Shown: piece after piece, positions 17,391-24,573 of the stretch | Numbering within the stretch: the stretch's first letter is position 1 | Layout of the letters: each line of letters begins with the position of its first letter | Position numbers and translations under genes: made by a program | The notes under the pieces: model-generated | The model's input: only the letters and a program-made list of their open reading frames with translations | Told to the model about the DNA's origin: nothing | The model's database searches: none | NCBI GenBank assembly: GCA_034434335.1 | Contig: DAOTZS010000076.1 | Span: forward strand, 1-27,345 | Length of the DNA stretch: 27,345 nucleotides | Reading direction: 5' to 3' | Source of the DNA: DAOTZS01 sp034434335 | GTDB lineage: Bacteria; Chloroflexota; Anaerolineae; CG2-30-64-16

Positions 17391-17402
17391 AGCCCACGGA
17401 AA

Positions 17403-17473
<71 letters not shown>

Positions 17474-17485
17474 CTGGTCAGTAAG

Positions 17486-17523
17486 AAGGGGCTGGCATCA
17501 CGATGATGCCAGCCCCTTTTGTG
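17486..17523 (+). terminator. Intrinsic terminator after tRNA-Cys
   Basis: A perfect 15-bp stem (17486-17500 with 17504-17518) closed by a CGA loop is followed by TTGTGTT. It ends tRNA-Cys transcription and, because it is symmetrical and lies between convergent genes, may also stop transcription of the histidine kinase whose stop codon is at 17568. Confidence 0.85.
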
Positions 17524-17567
17524 TTGCATCCAGGGTGGCCACAACTCCGGCCGTTTGCACGGGCGTT

Positions 17568-19088
17568 TCAGTCCAGTTCCAGTCGCGAGAGTGTGCCCTC
17601 CGGGCCGTGCACCGGCAGGGTCACGTAGAACGTCGTGCCCTTGCCCACCTGGCTCTCGGCCCGAATCGTGCCGCCGTGAAGCTCCACGATCCGCTTGGTA
17701 ATGGCCAGGCCCAGTCCTTGCCCCCCAAAGCGCCTTGTACTCGAGCTGTCCACCTGGTAGAATCGGCGATAGATCTTGGGCAACTCCTCTTCCGGGATGC
17801 CAATCCCCTGGTCTGCGACCGTGATCTGCACCGTTTTGTCATCCAGCCGCGCTGCTCTCACTGTTACCTGGCCGCCGTTGGGGCTGAATTTGATCGCATT
17901 ATCAAGCAGGTTAGCGACAACCTGCTCCAGACGCACACTGTCGCCGCGCAAAGTAGGCAGGTCCGGCTCGCATTCCACCGACAATTCGATCCCAGCAGCG
18001 GCAGCCCGCTGCGCGAAGCTGCCCGCGCAGCCGGTCAGGATTTCGGCCAGGTTCGCGTTCCCTAACTCGAGCTGGCGGCGGTCCAGCGCCTGCAAGGACA
18101 ACAGGTCGTTCACCAGCCGGATCATCGTCCGGGCATTGCGCAGGACGACCTCCAGCGCTGACATCTGATCCGGAGTTAGCTCTCCATACAGCCCCTCCTG
18201 AAGAGCCTCTGTGTACCCCGAGATGGACACCAACGGGGTGCGCAACTCATGGGAGACGTTCTGCACCATCTGGTTCTTCGCTTCCAGAGCATCCTCGAGG
18301 ATCGCGTATGCCTCACGCAGCTTTTCAGCCTGCTGAGAAAGGTCCCTGGCCAGCGCAGCGTTTTCCTCGGCCAGTTGCTTCTGATGGGCCTCCATGCGCA
18401 GGGTGCGGTCCAGCATCATGAAAAGGCCAATAGACGGAAGGGCCACCAATGCCAGCCCCCATGGGTAGGGCACCACGACCAGGGCAGTCAACAAGCCAAG
18501 GCAGATCATCAAGGTTTGGGAGAGCAGGGTAAAGGGTTCCAGCAGGCGTAACCAGGCCAGAAGAGGGTTAGTCCCAGCCTGCAAGGCGATCACCCCCGCC
18601 ACGACCCCTGTGTTGAGAAAAAGGGTCCCGCCGGCCGCGGCCAAGACGCCCAGCCACGACCTCCATCCCGATGGCACCCAGGGGGTGGTGGTGAAAAGGT
18701 GAAGCAAAAAACTGCTGGCCCCCATATACAGCAGGGTCTGGCCCAGGTTAAATAGCCGCTCGATCAGGATAATGGGGCGATCAATGCGGCCCAAGATGCG
18801 CCCCAAACCGGCGATGATGAGCGCCACGGGTGGGTCGAAGAGGAGCAGGCTGGCGAAGAGGGGAATTGTGTCCACATGGATATGGACACCCCGGGTGAGT
18901 TGCAGACTGTAGCGATCAGCCAGCACAGCCAGGGCCGCCAGGCTGATAAATAGCAGCCAAAAACTCAGGCTGCCGCGCAATGGATAGCGCCATAAGGAGT
19001 AGGCCGTGATGGCAAGGCCGAGGGCTAAAACGGCTGCCACATAGACCCAAACTCGTCTCGGGAGCGCCGGTCGTGCCGCTCTTTCCAT
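17568..19088 (-). CDS. Membrane-bound sensor histidine kinase
   Basis: The 506-residue kinase has an N-terminal membrane module of about seven to eight hydrophobic helices (residues 13-225) containing an IPLFASLLLFDPP segment similar to MASE-type sensor modules, a coiled-coil linker (230-270), a HisKA segment with His280 in SHELRTP, and an ATPase domain with N-box Asn393/Asn397, G1 DQGIGI (426-431) and G2 GGQGLGLA. All catalytic motifs are intact. The start ATG 19088 has AGAGG four to five bases upstream. A promoter is seen at 19178-19207. There is no adjacent response-regulator gene, so it is an orphan kinase; the receiver protein at 12673-13932 is the nearest possible partner but is 3.6 kb away. 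The stimulus is unknown. Confidence 0.93.
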   Translation of the reverse strand: MERAARPALPRRVWVYVAAVLALGLAITAYSLWRYPLRGSLSFWLLFISLAALAVLADRYSLQLTRGVHIHVDTIPLFASLLLFDPPVALIIAGLGRILGRIDRPIILIERLFNLGQTLLYMGASSFLLHLFTTTPWVPSGWRSWLGVLAAAGGTLFLNTGVVAGVIALQAGTNPLLAWLRLLEPFTLLSQTLMICLGLLTALVVVPYPWGLALVALPSIGLFMMLDRTLRMEAHQKQLAEENAALARDLSQQAEKLREAYAILEDALEAKNQMVQNVSHELRTPLVSISGYTEALQEGLYGELTPDQMSALEVVLRNARTMIRLVNDLLSLQALDRRQLELGNANLAEILTGCAGSFAQRAAAAGIELSVECEPDLPTLRGDSVRLEQVVANLLDNAIKFSPNGGQVTVRAARLDDKTVQITVADQGIGIPEEELPKIYRRFYQVDSSSTRRFGGQGLGLAITKRIVELHGGTIRAESQVGKGTTFYVTLPVHGPEGTLSRLELD

Positions 19089-19177
19089 GATCCTCTCGTC
19101 CGCTGGTGCGTCTTCCGTTCCCGGGCCTGCATCCCTGCCCTGGCCATGCCACCATCCAGTTCGGGCCAGTTCAACTC

Positions 19178-19207
19178 ACTATAGAAGGCCACGCGCGCAG
19201 ATGTCAA
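19178..19207 (-). promoter_or_regulatory. Promoter of the histidine kinase gene
   Basis: On the minus strand TTGACA (19207-19202) and TATAGT (19183-19178) are 18 bases apart. Transcription would start near 19171, leaving a leader of about 80 bases before ATG 19088. A dyad AGTACC-TG-GGTACT at 19209-19222 lies immediately upstream of the -35 box and could be an operator. The remainder of the 19223-19395 stretch shows nothing I can identify. Confidence 0.65.
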
Positions 19208-19395
19208 CAGTACCTGGGTACTATCCGCGCTGCCTACCTGGGCAGACACGTGCCATCCTGGAGGATACCGCAGCCGTGTGGAGAGGCCGGCCAGACTGGA
19301 CAGGGTATAAGGCAGGAGAACCAGCCCGGAAGAGGGTCGCTGCGTGGAATGCACCACAGCCGCCAAACCAGACTGCAGCTCGGCATTCCAAAGGA

Positions 19396-19447
19396 TGAAA
19401 ATGCCTCAACAAGTTGAGGATTCCCGAAGTTGTTCGGGCTATTTTCA
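19396..19447 (-). terminator. Cruciform structure downstream of tRNA-Leu, possible terminator
   Basis: Outer arms TGAAAAT (19396-19402) and ATTTTCA (19441-19447) enclose two hairpins: a 7-bp stem in CCTCAACAAGTTGAGG (19404-19419) and a 6-bp stem in CCCGAAGTTGTTCGGG (19423-19438). In the tRNA-Leu direction the last hairpin is followed by CATTTTC, so weak intrinsic termination or 3' processing is plausible. It begins 12 bases past the tRNA 3' end. Confidence 0.5.
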
Positions 19448-19458
19448 AACCAGGCAAA

Positions 19459-19541
19459 TAGGGCGGGTGGGAATCGAACCCACAAGGTCTCCCGACCGGC
19501 GGATTTTAAGTCCGCTGCGTATACCGTTTCGCCACCGCCCC
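19459..19541 (-). tRNA. tRNA-Leu (TAA anticodon)
   Basis: On the minus strand GGGGCGG pairs with CCGCCCT (with a G-U at the first pair) and discriminator A. The anticodon stem GCGGA/TCCGC encloses CTTAAAA with anticodon TAA. A long variable arm follows, as in class II leucine tRNAs, and the T-arm is GTGGG TTCGATT CCCAC. CCA is not encoded. A mobile element has inserted 16 bases upstream of its 5' end. Confidence 0.95.
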
Positions 19542-19557
19542 GCTGGCAAGCCGATTT

Positions 19558-19742
19558 GTAACTATTCAGGCCAATTGAAATCTCCTGGGCACTTCGTGCC
19601 GGGTGTCGGCCTCCGCCGACACCCTTCATGTATGCACCATGAGAAAGGTCGGCGAAGGCCGACCTCTGGCCGCAGGCCCAAAAAGGGTGACGCCTCGGGC
19701 GAGCCCTCGGCGTGGCCCTTCCAGTCACCGCTGAATAGTTAC
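19558..19742. mobile_element. 185-bp MITE-like element inserted between tRNA-Leu and its promoter
   Basis: Perfect 12-bp terminal inverted repeats, GTAACTATTCAG (19558-19569) and CTGAATAGTTAC (19731-19742), bound the element, and an 8-bp target duplication GCCGATTT flanks it (19550-19557 and 19743-19750). The inside has no coding frame and is an array of hairpins: 19588-19600, 19601-19624, 19646-19665, 19668-19678, and a larger stem closed by 19686-19691 with 19724-19729. On the minus strand the last of these is followed by five T residues (19684-19680), like an intrinsic terminator reading in the tRNA direction. It is non-autonomous; the mobilising transposase is not in the window. Confidence 0.85.
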
Positions 19743-19746
19743 GCCG

Positions 19747-19775
19747 ATTTTAGCATTACCCCGCTCGGCTGTCAA
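19747..19775 (-). promoter_or_regulatory. tRNA-Leu promoter, displaced by the inserted element
   Basis: On the minus strand TTGACA (19775-19770), a 17-base spacer and TAAAAT (19752-19747) form a near-consensus promoter. It shares TTGACAGCCGAGC with the tRNA-Cys promoter. The -10 box overlaps the right target duplication, so the element landed at the transcription start region and pushed the promoter about 205 bases from the tRNA. Confidence 0.8.
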
Positions 19776-19982
19776 TCCAGGAAACGCCAGCTTGTGGCAC
19801 ACCGGTCGGCTTCGGGTACGGTGTTCGAGGCCGCTTTTCACCTCGACCTGCTGAGCAGCAACGCAGCCTGGTTATGATGGCCTTGCTGGCTGTTCCCGGC
19901 GTCACCCCAAGCATCCTCATCGTGGGCGGTATCGTGGTGACATCCGCTCAAGCAATATCCCACAAACATTGGCCGATCCCCT
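19776..19982. other. Intergenic stretch with no identified feature
   Basis: Between the tRNA-Leu promoter and the serine-operon promoter I see no gene, tRNA, strong hairpin or repeat. Short frames here lack ribosome sites and resemble no known protein. Confidence 0.5.
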
Positions 19983-20011
19983 TTGCCAGTGTTGCCATCT
20001 TGGTGTAAGAT
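19983..20011 (+). promoter_or_regulatory. Promoter of the serine-type operon
   Basis: TTGCCA (19983-19988) and TAAGAT (20006-20011) are separated by 17 bases. Transcription would start near 20018, leaving a leader of about 140 bases before the first gene. Confidence 0.65.
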
Positions 20012-20017
20012 AGAGCC

Positions 20018-20160
20018 AAGGAGAACCCTGTCGGCCACTCGGGCCTCAAGACTTTGGCCTGGCTGTTCTCCGCTGACCAGAGGCCTGCTCTCATGTACAC
20101 ATGCCCTGATCAGCCGCGGTACAGAGCAGCCGTATTCCGCTAAATCAAGGAGTCTCAGAC
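20018..20160 (+). promoter_or_regulatory. Structured 5' leader with possible 16-codon upstream ORF
   Basis: Two long-range stems are visible: GGAGAAC (20020-20026) with GTTCTCC (20065-20071), and CTGCTCT (20085-20091) with AGAGCAG (20123-20129). A short frame starting at ATG 20093 encodes MYTCPDQPRYRAAVFR and stops at 20143, just ahead of the AGGAG ribosome site (20048-52 offset, i.e. 20148-20152) of the first gene; AGAGG lies eight bases before this ATG. I see no T-box, glycine or other known riboswitch signature and no U-tract attenuator, so a regulatory role is a suggestion only. Confidence 0.4.
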
Positions 20161-21231
20161 ATGCACAAGAAACTATTTATCCCCGGCCCTACTGAGGTAC
20201 GCGATGAAATCCTCCAGGCGATGGCCACCCCCATGATCGGCCATCGCTCCACCGCCTATGCGGAGCTGCACCAAAGGGTAGAAGAGAAGCTGAAGAAGCT
20301 ATTGAACACGGAGGGCAGGGTCTTCCTCTTCACCTCCTCTTCGACCGGTGTGATGGAGGGCGCCATCCGCAACTGTGTGGGCAAGAAAGTGCTCAACACC
20401 CTGAACGGCGAGTTTTCCCGCCGTTGGTATGAGATCGCCAAATCATGCGGCGTAGAAGCAGAAGTGCTCGAGGTGGAGCCCGGACAGGCTATCACGCCCG
20501 ATTTGGTAGACGCCGCGCTGGCCAGGGGCGGCTTTGATGCCCTCTGCCTGACCTACAACGAAACCTCCACCGGCATCCTCAGCCCGGTCCCGGAGGTTGC
20601 CCGCCTGGTGCGGGAGAAGTACCCCGACGTGCTCATCCTGGTGGACGCGGTGAGCTGCATGGCCGGGGTGGAGATCCGGGTTGATGATTGGGGGCTGGAT
20701 GTATGCCTGGCCGGGGTCCAGAAATGCTTTGCCCTGCCGCCTGGGCTGGCGGTGGCCAGCGTCAGCGCGCGAGCGCTGGAGCGAGCCAAGACCATCCCCT
20801 ATCGTGGCTACTACTTCGACTTCCTGGAGATGGAAAAGTTCGCCCAAAAGTACAACACGCCGGCCACCCCTACCATCAGCCACATTTTCGCGCTGGATAA
20901 GCAATTGGACGCCATCCTCGCCGAGGGCCCTGAGAACCGCTATGCCCGCCATCTGGCCATGGCCGAACACTGCCGGGCCTGGGGTCGCGCGCGCTTTGCC
21001 CTCTATGGCGACGAACGCTACCTCTCCCCTACCGTCACGCACATTGTCAACACCATCGGCTTCGATTTCAAGGAGCTAAACAAGGAACTCGGCAGGCGCG
21101 GGGCCCAGATCTCCGATGGCTATGGCCCCTTCAAGGGCAAAACCTTTCGCATCGGCCACATGGGCGACCTGACCCTGGCCGATGTGCAGTGGCTGACCGC
21201 GCAGATAGACGATATCCTGAAGCTGGCGTAA
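20161..21231 (+). CDS. PLP-dependent aminotransferase, alanine-glyoxylate/serine-pyruvate/phosphoserine type
   Basis: The 356-residue class V aminotransferase starts at ATG 20161, eight bases after AGGAG. The N-terminal FIPGPTEVRDEILQAM and MIGHRS segments are typical of the small-subunit/AGXT group. The PLP pocket has TSSSTGVMEGAIRN (residues 58-71), an aspartate in LVDAVSCMAG and the Schiff-base Lys188 in GVQKCFALPPG. It moves an amino group between alanine, serine or phosphoserine and a keto acid. Because serA follows 38 bases downstream, the likely role is the transamination step of serine synthesis (3-phosphohydroxypyruvate to phosphoserine), as known for AGXT-like proteins that replace SerC in many lineages. 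A glyoxylate or serine-glyoxylate role cannot be excluded. Confidence 0.9.
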   Translation: MHKKLFIPGPTEVRDEILQAMATPMIGHRSTAYAELHQRVEEKLKKLLNTEGRVFLFTSSSTGVMEGAIRNCVGKKVLNTLNGEFSRRWYEIAKSCGVEAEVLEVEPGQAITPDLVDAALARGGFDALCLTYNETSTGILSPVPEVARLVREKYPDVLILVDAVSCMAGVEIRVDDWGLDVCLAGVQKCFALPPGLAVASVSARALERAKTIPYRGYYFDFLEMEKFAQKYNTPATPTISHIFALDKQLDAILAEGPENRYARHLAMAEHCRAWGRARFALYGDERYLSPTVTHIVNTIGFDFKELNKELGRRGAQISDGYGPFKGKTFRIGHMGDLTLADVQWLTAQIDDILKLA

Positions 21232-21269
21232 CCCCAGCGCCCCACTCATAAAACAAAAAGGAGAGCCCT

Positions 21270-22178
21270 ATGAAAGTGCTCATCTGTGACCCGATTGCTC
21301 CCAGCGCTGTAGAGCATATGCGCAAGTCTGGCATCGAGGTGGATGTGCGAGACACCATCACGGCTGATGAGTTATTGCAGGTTGTTCCTGCCTACGATGC
21401 CCTGGTCGTGCGAAGCCGCACCAAAGTACGCAGATCGGTCATTGAGGCAGCCAGTAACCTGAAAGTGATCGTGCGCGGTGGGGTAGGCCTCGATAATATT
21501 GATGTGGATTGTGCCCGTGCCAGGGGCATCCGGGTGCTCAACACCCCGGGTGCCAGCACGGCCTCCGTAGCTGAGCTCACCCTGGGTTACATCTTCGCCC
21601 TGGCCCGGCCCATTGTGCAGGCCACCCTCTCGATGCGGGCAGGGGCCTGGGAGAAAAGAGCGTTCGAGGGGATTGAAGTGCAGGGCAAGACGTTGGGCAT
21701 CATCGGCACAGGGCGAATCGGCACAGTCGTTGCCATGCGCGCGGCTGTGCTGGGCATGATCGTGCTCGGCTATAACAGGCGCACTATCGGACCTGCACCT
21801 TATATGGCGATGGTGTCCCTCGACGAATTGCTGGCCAGGTCTGACTTCATCTCCCTCCACGTGCCGCTGACCGAGAGCACCCGCCACATGATCAACGCCG
21901 AGACGATCGCCAAGATGAAGGATGGCGTGCGCATCATCAACTGCGCCCGCGGCGGGGTAGTTGATGAGGACGCGCTGTACGAGGCGATCGTGGCTGGCAA
22001 GGTTGCCGGCGCCGCGCTGGATGTCTTCGAAGAGGAGCCACCCACCAACCGCAAGCTGTTTGAGCTGCCCCAGGTGATCGGCTCTCCTCACATCGGGGCC
22101 AGTACCCATGAGGCAGCGGCACGCGTGGGAGACGAGGTGGCCAGGATCCTGATTGCCCTCCAGCAAGAGGGACGATAA
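21270..22178 (+). CDS. serA: D-3-phosphoglycerate dehydrogenase (short form)
   Basis: The 302-residue protein is a D-2-hydroxyacid dehydrogenase: substrate-domain RSRTKV and VGLDNIDVDCA segments, dinucleotide-binding GIIGTGRIG (143-151), and the catalytic Arg227 (NCARGGVVDE), Glu256 (DVFEEEPP) and His274 (SPHIGAST). It oxidises 3-phosphoglycerate to 3-phosphohydroxypyruvate, the first step of serine synthesis. It is the short form: there is no C-terminal ACT or intervening regulatory domain, so serine feedback by that domain is not expected. AAGGAG precedes the ATG at a normal distance. Linkage to the aminotransferase upstream and DUF1015 downstream (nine-base gap) supports the SerA role over glyoxylate or lactate reductase. 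Confidence 0.9.
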   Translation: MKVLICDPIAPSAVEHMRKSGIEVDVRDTITADELLQVVPAYDALVVRSRTKVRRSVIEAASNLKVIVRGGVGLDNIDVDCARARGIRVLNTPGASTASVAELTLGYIFALARPIVQATLSMRAGAWEKRAFEGIEVQGKTLGIIGTGRIGTVVAMRAAVLGMIVLGYNRRTIGPAPYMAMVSLDELLARSDFISLHVPLTESTRHMINAETIAKMKDGVRIINCARGGVVDEDALYEAIVAGKVAGAALDVFEEEPPTNRKLFELPQVIGSPHIGASTHEAAARVGDEVARILIALQQEGR

Positions 22179-22187
22179 GGCGTACCA

Positions 22188-23522
22188 ATGTCAGCGATTG
22201 CCAATCTGGGCTTTCAGATCCCTGAGATCCTGCTCCCCAGGCCCGGGATTGACCTGCATAAATGGGCCGTCATCGCCTGCGACCAGTTCACCTCGGAGCC
22301 GGAGTACTGGCAGCAGGTGGCCGAACTGGTTGGCGACGCGCCTTCCACCTTCCACCTGATCCTGCCCGAGATCTACCTGGGCACGCCCGAAGAGGCGCGC
22401 CGTGTTCACTCCATCCGCCAAACCATGCAGGAGTACCTGGCCCGGGACCTCTTTGTGCCGTACAGAGGGCCAATCCTGGTCGAGCGGACGGTGGGAAGCA
22501 AGACGCGCTACGGCCTCATGCTGGCCCTCGACCTGGAACAGTACAACTACCGGCAGGGGGCCAGCACCCTCATCCGCGCCAGCGAGGGTACCATCCTGGA
22601 ACGCCTCCCTCCACGCGTCCGCATCCGCTCGGGAGCTCCCCTGGAACTGCCCCATATCCTGGTATTGATTGACGACCCCGAACGTACCGTGATCGAGCCG
22701 CTGGCCGCGACTCGCCATGACCTGCCCCGCCTCTACGACACCGAGCTGATGCTGGGCAGCGGCCACGTGACCGGTTACCTGGTGGCAGAGGAGGCCCTGA
22801 TCGCGCGCATGGTGGCTGCCCTCAAGCAGCTTGCCCAACCTGAGGCCTTCGTCCGCAAGTACGACCTCCTGCCGGGCAGCCCCGTACTGCTCTTCGCCGT
22901 GGGGGACGGCAACCATTCCCTGGCCACTGCCAAAGCCATCTGGGAGGAGCTGAAGGCGAAAAGGCAGGCAAGCGGCAGGCTCGATATGGAGCACCCTGCT
23001 CGCTACGCCCTGGTGGAAATCGAGAACATCCACGACCCTGGCCTGACCTTCGAACCGATCCACCGCGTGCTATTCGAGGTCAAAGGTGATCTTGTCCAGG
23101 CGCTGGAGGGCTTCTACCCTGGCCGCTGGCGCAAGCGGCCCTGCGCGGAAGCAGAAGAGATGATGGCCTTGGTAGACCAACAGGCCAAAGGGGAACATGC
23201 CGTGGGGCTCATCTCGCGGCAGGGATTTGAGGTGCTCTACATTGCCAATCCACCATCTAACCTGCCCGTAGGTACCCTGCAGGCCTTCCTCGACGCCTGG
23301 GGCCAGGCCAGGGGCTTCAACAGGATAGATTACGTTCATGGTCAGGACGCAGTGATGCGGTTAGGGCAGCAGCCTGGCAACCTGGGCTTCTACCTGCCGG
23401 CTTTCTCTAAAAGCGACTTCTTCAAAACTGTGATTGTGGACGGCGTCTTGCCCCGTAAGACCTTCTCAATGGGAGAGGCCAAGGAGAAACGGTTCTACAT
23501 GGAAGCGCGGAGGATCCTGTAG
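22188..23522 (+). CDS. DUF1015 family protein
   Basis: The 444-residue protein belongs to DUF1015, as shown by WAVIACDQFTSEPEYW near the N-terminus (residues 26-41), a central FAVGDGNHSLATAKA motif (236-250, with Asp240, Asn242 and His243), and a C-terminal PAFSKSDFFKTVIVDGVLPRKTFSMGEA. No biochemical activity is firmly assigned. The family is often found beside serA and class V aminotransferase genes, as here. The Asp-Gly-x-His core recalls the nucleotide-hydrolysing motif of ParB/SerK-type free serine kinases, which suggests, but does not show, a phosphoryl-transfer role in serine metabolism. It starts nine bases after serA and ends one base before the next ATG, so it is translationally linked to both. 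No signal peptide or membrane segment is seen. Confidence 0.85.
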   Translation: MSAIANLGFQIPEILLPRPGIDLHKWAVIACDQFTSEPEYWQQVAELVGDAPSTFHLILPEIYLGTPEEARRVHSIRQTMQEYLARDLFVPYRGPILVERTVGSKTRYGLMLALDLEQYNYRQGASTLIRASEGTILERLPPRVRIRSGAPLELPHILVLIDDPERTVIEPLAATRHDLPRLYDTELMLGSGHVTGYLVAEEALIARMVAALKQLAQPEAFVRKYDLLPGSPVLLFAVGDGNHSLATAKAIWEELKAKRQASGRLDMEHPARYALVEIENIHDPGLTFEPIHRVLFEVKGDLVQALEGFYPGRWRKRPCAEAEEMMALVDQQAKGEHAVGLISRQGFEVLYIANPPSNLPVGTLQAFLDAWGQARGFNRIDYVHGQDAVMRLGQQPGNLGFYLPAFSKSDFFKTVIVDGVLPRKTFSMGEAKEKRFYMEARRIL

Positions 23523-23523
23523 C

Positions 23524-24573
23524 ATGTCTATCACGTCTCACCTGCCCCGCTATCCGCTTGCCTTCCTGCCCACACCGCTGCATCCATTGCCAAGGCTGAG
23601 TGAACAACTGGCAATCTACTTTGAACTGCCGGCCGATGGCTTCCAGCTCTGGATCAAGCGCGACGACCAGACCGGGCTGGCGACTGGCGGCAACAAGACG
23701 CGCAAACTGGAGTTCCTGGTGGCCGATGCCCTGGCCCAGGGCGCCGACACCTTCCTCACTGTGGGTGCGGCCCAGTCCAACCACTGTCGGCAGGCGGCTG
23801 CTGCTGCCCTCCAGGCTGGGCTGGAATGCCATGTGATCTTGACCGGGCCGCCGCCCGCGGAGATCAATGGCAACCTTTTGCTTGACCAATTGCTGGGCGC
23901 CCATATCCACTGGGCGCCGCGCGAGGAGCGCCTGGCCAGGATGGCCGCACTGGCTGAAGAACTGCGCAGCGCTGGCCGCCACCCCTACACCACAACCTTC
24001 GGCGGCTCTGACCCCGTGGGCGCCTGTGGTTATGTCCTGGCCATGGAGGAGCTGTTCGGGCAGGTGACGGCTATGGGGCTGAAGCTGGATGCCATCATTA
24101 CCGCCTCCAGCTCCAGCGGTACCCAGGCGGGACTGGTCGTCGGCGCGTGGGTGCTGGGGTGGGACGTGCCCATCCTGGGCATCAGCATTGACGAGACCCA
24201 GGCCAACCTGCAGGCCAAAGTCGCCGACCTGGCCACCCGCACCGCCAGCTACCTGGGCCACCCGCACACCTTTGCCCCAGAGGACATCTGGGTGAACGCC
24301 GACTACCTGGGTGCCGGCTATGGCATCATGGGGGAGTTGGAGCGCGAGGCTATTTACACCCTGGCCCGCACCGAAGGGGTTCTGCTCGATCCAGTCTACA
24401 CCGGCCGCGCGTTTGGGGGGCTCCTCGATCTCATCCGTCATCAGGCTCAAGCCCTGCCTCAGCCTACCCGAGCGGAGATGAACTACCTCTTCTGGCACAC
24501 GGGCGGTGTGGCGGCTTTGTTTGCCTACGCCGATCAGCTACCTGGCAGCCCGCTAGACCAGAGCCTGCCATGA
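23524..24573 (+). CDS. D-cysteine desulfhydrase / ACC-deaminase family PLP enzyme
   Basis: The frame is open from 23434 inside the DUF1015 gene, but ATG 23524, immediately after the upstream stop, gives the family-typical 349 residues. Fold-type II PLP enzyme: Lys58 in GGNKTRKLEFL is the Schiff-base lysine, SNH (85-87) in VGAAQSNHCRQAA binds substrate, and SSSGTQAGLVVGA is the phosphate-binding loop. Members deaminate or desulfhydrate small amino acids: D-cysteine to pyruvate, H2S and ammonia, or aminocyclopropane carboxylate to ketobutyrate. In a serine operon a D-cysteine, D-serine-like or L-cysteine desulfhydrase role is likely; the sequence does not settle which. Its stop overlaps the next start in ATGA, indicating coupled translation. 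Confidence 0.88.
   Translation: MSITSHLPRYPLAFLPTPLHPLPRLSEQLAIYFELPADGFQLWIKRDDQTGLATGGNKTRKLEFLVADALAQGADTFLTVGAAQSNHCRQAAAAALQAGLECHVILTGPPPAEINGNLLLDQLLGAHIHWAPREERLARMAALAEELRSAGRHPYTTTFGGSDPVGACGYVLAMEELFGQVTAMGLKLDAIITASSSSGTQAGLVVGAWVLGWDVPILGISIDETQANLQAKVADLATRTASYLGHPHTFAPEDIWVNADYLGAGYGIMGELEREAIYTLARTEGVLLDPVYTGRAFGGLLDLIRHQAQALPQPTRAEMNYLFWHTGGVAALFAYADQLPGSPLDQSLP

Noticed and set aside
20018..20160. T-box or known riboswitch upstream of the serine-type operon
   Set aside because: No T-box AGGGTGGNACCGCG sequence, terminator/antiterminator pair or recognisable aptamer core is present.
22191..24498. Long minus-strand frames (22191-23063 and 23422-24498)
   Set aside because: Antisense to DUF1015 and the PLP enzyme, both of which carry conserved catalytic or family motifs.
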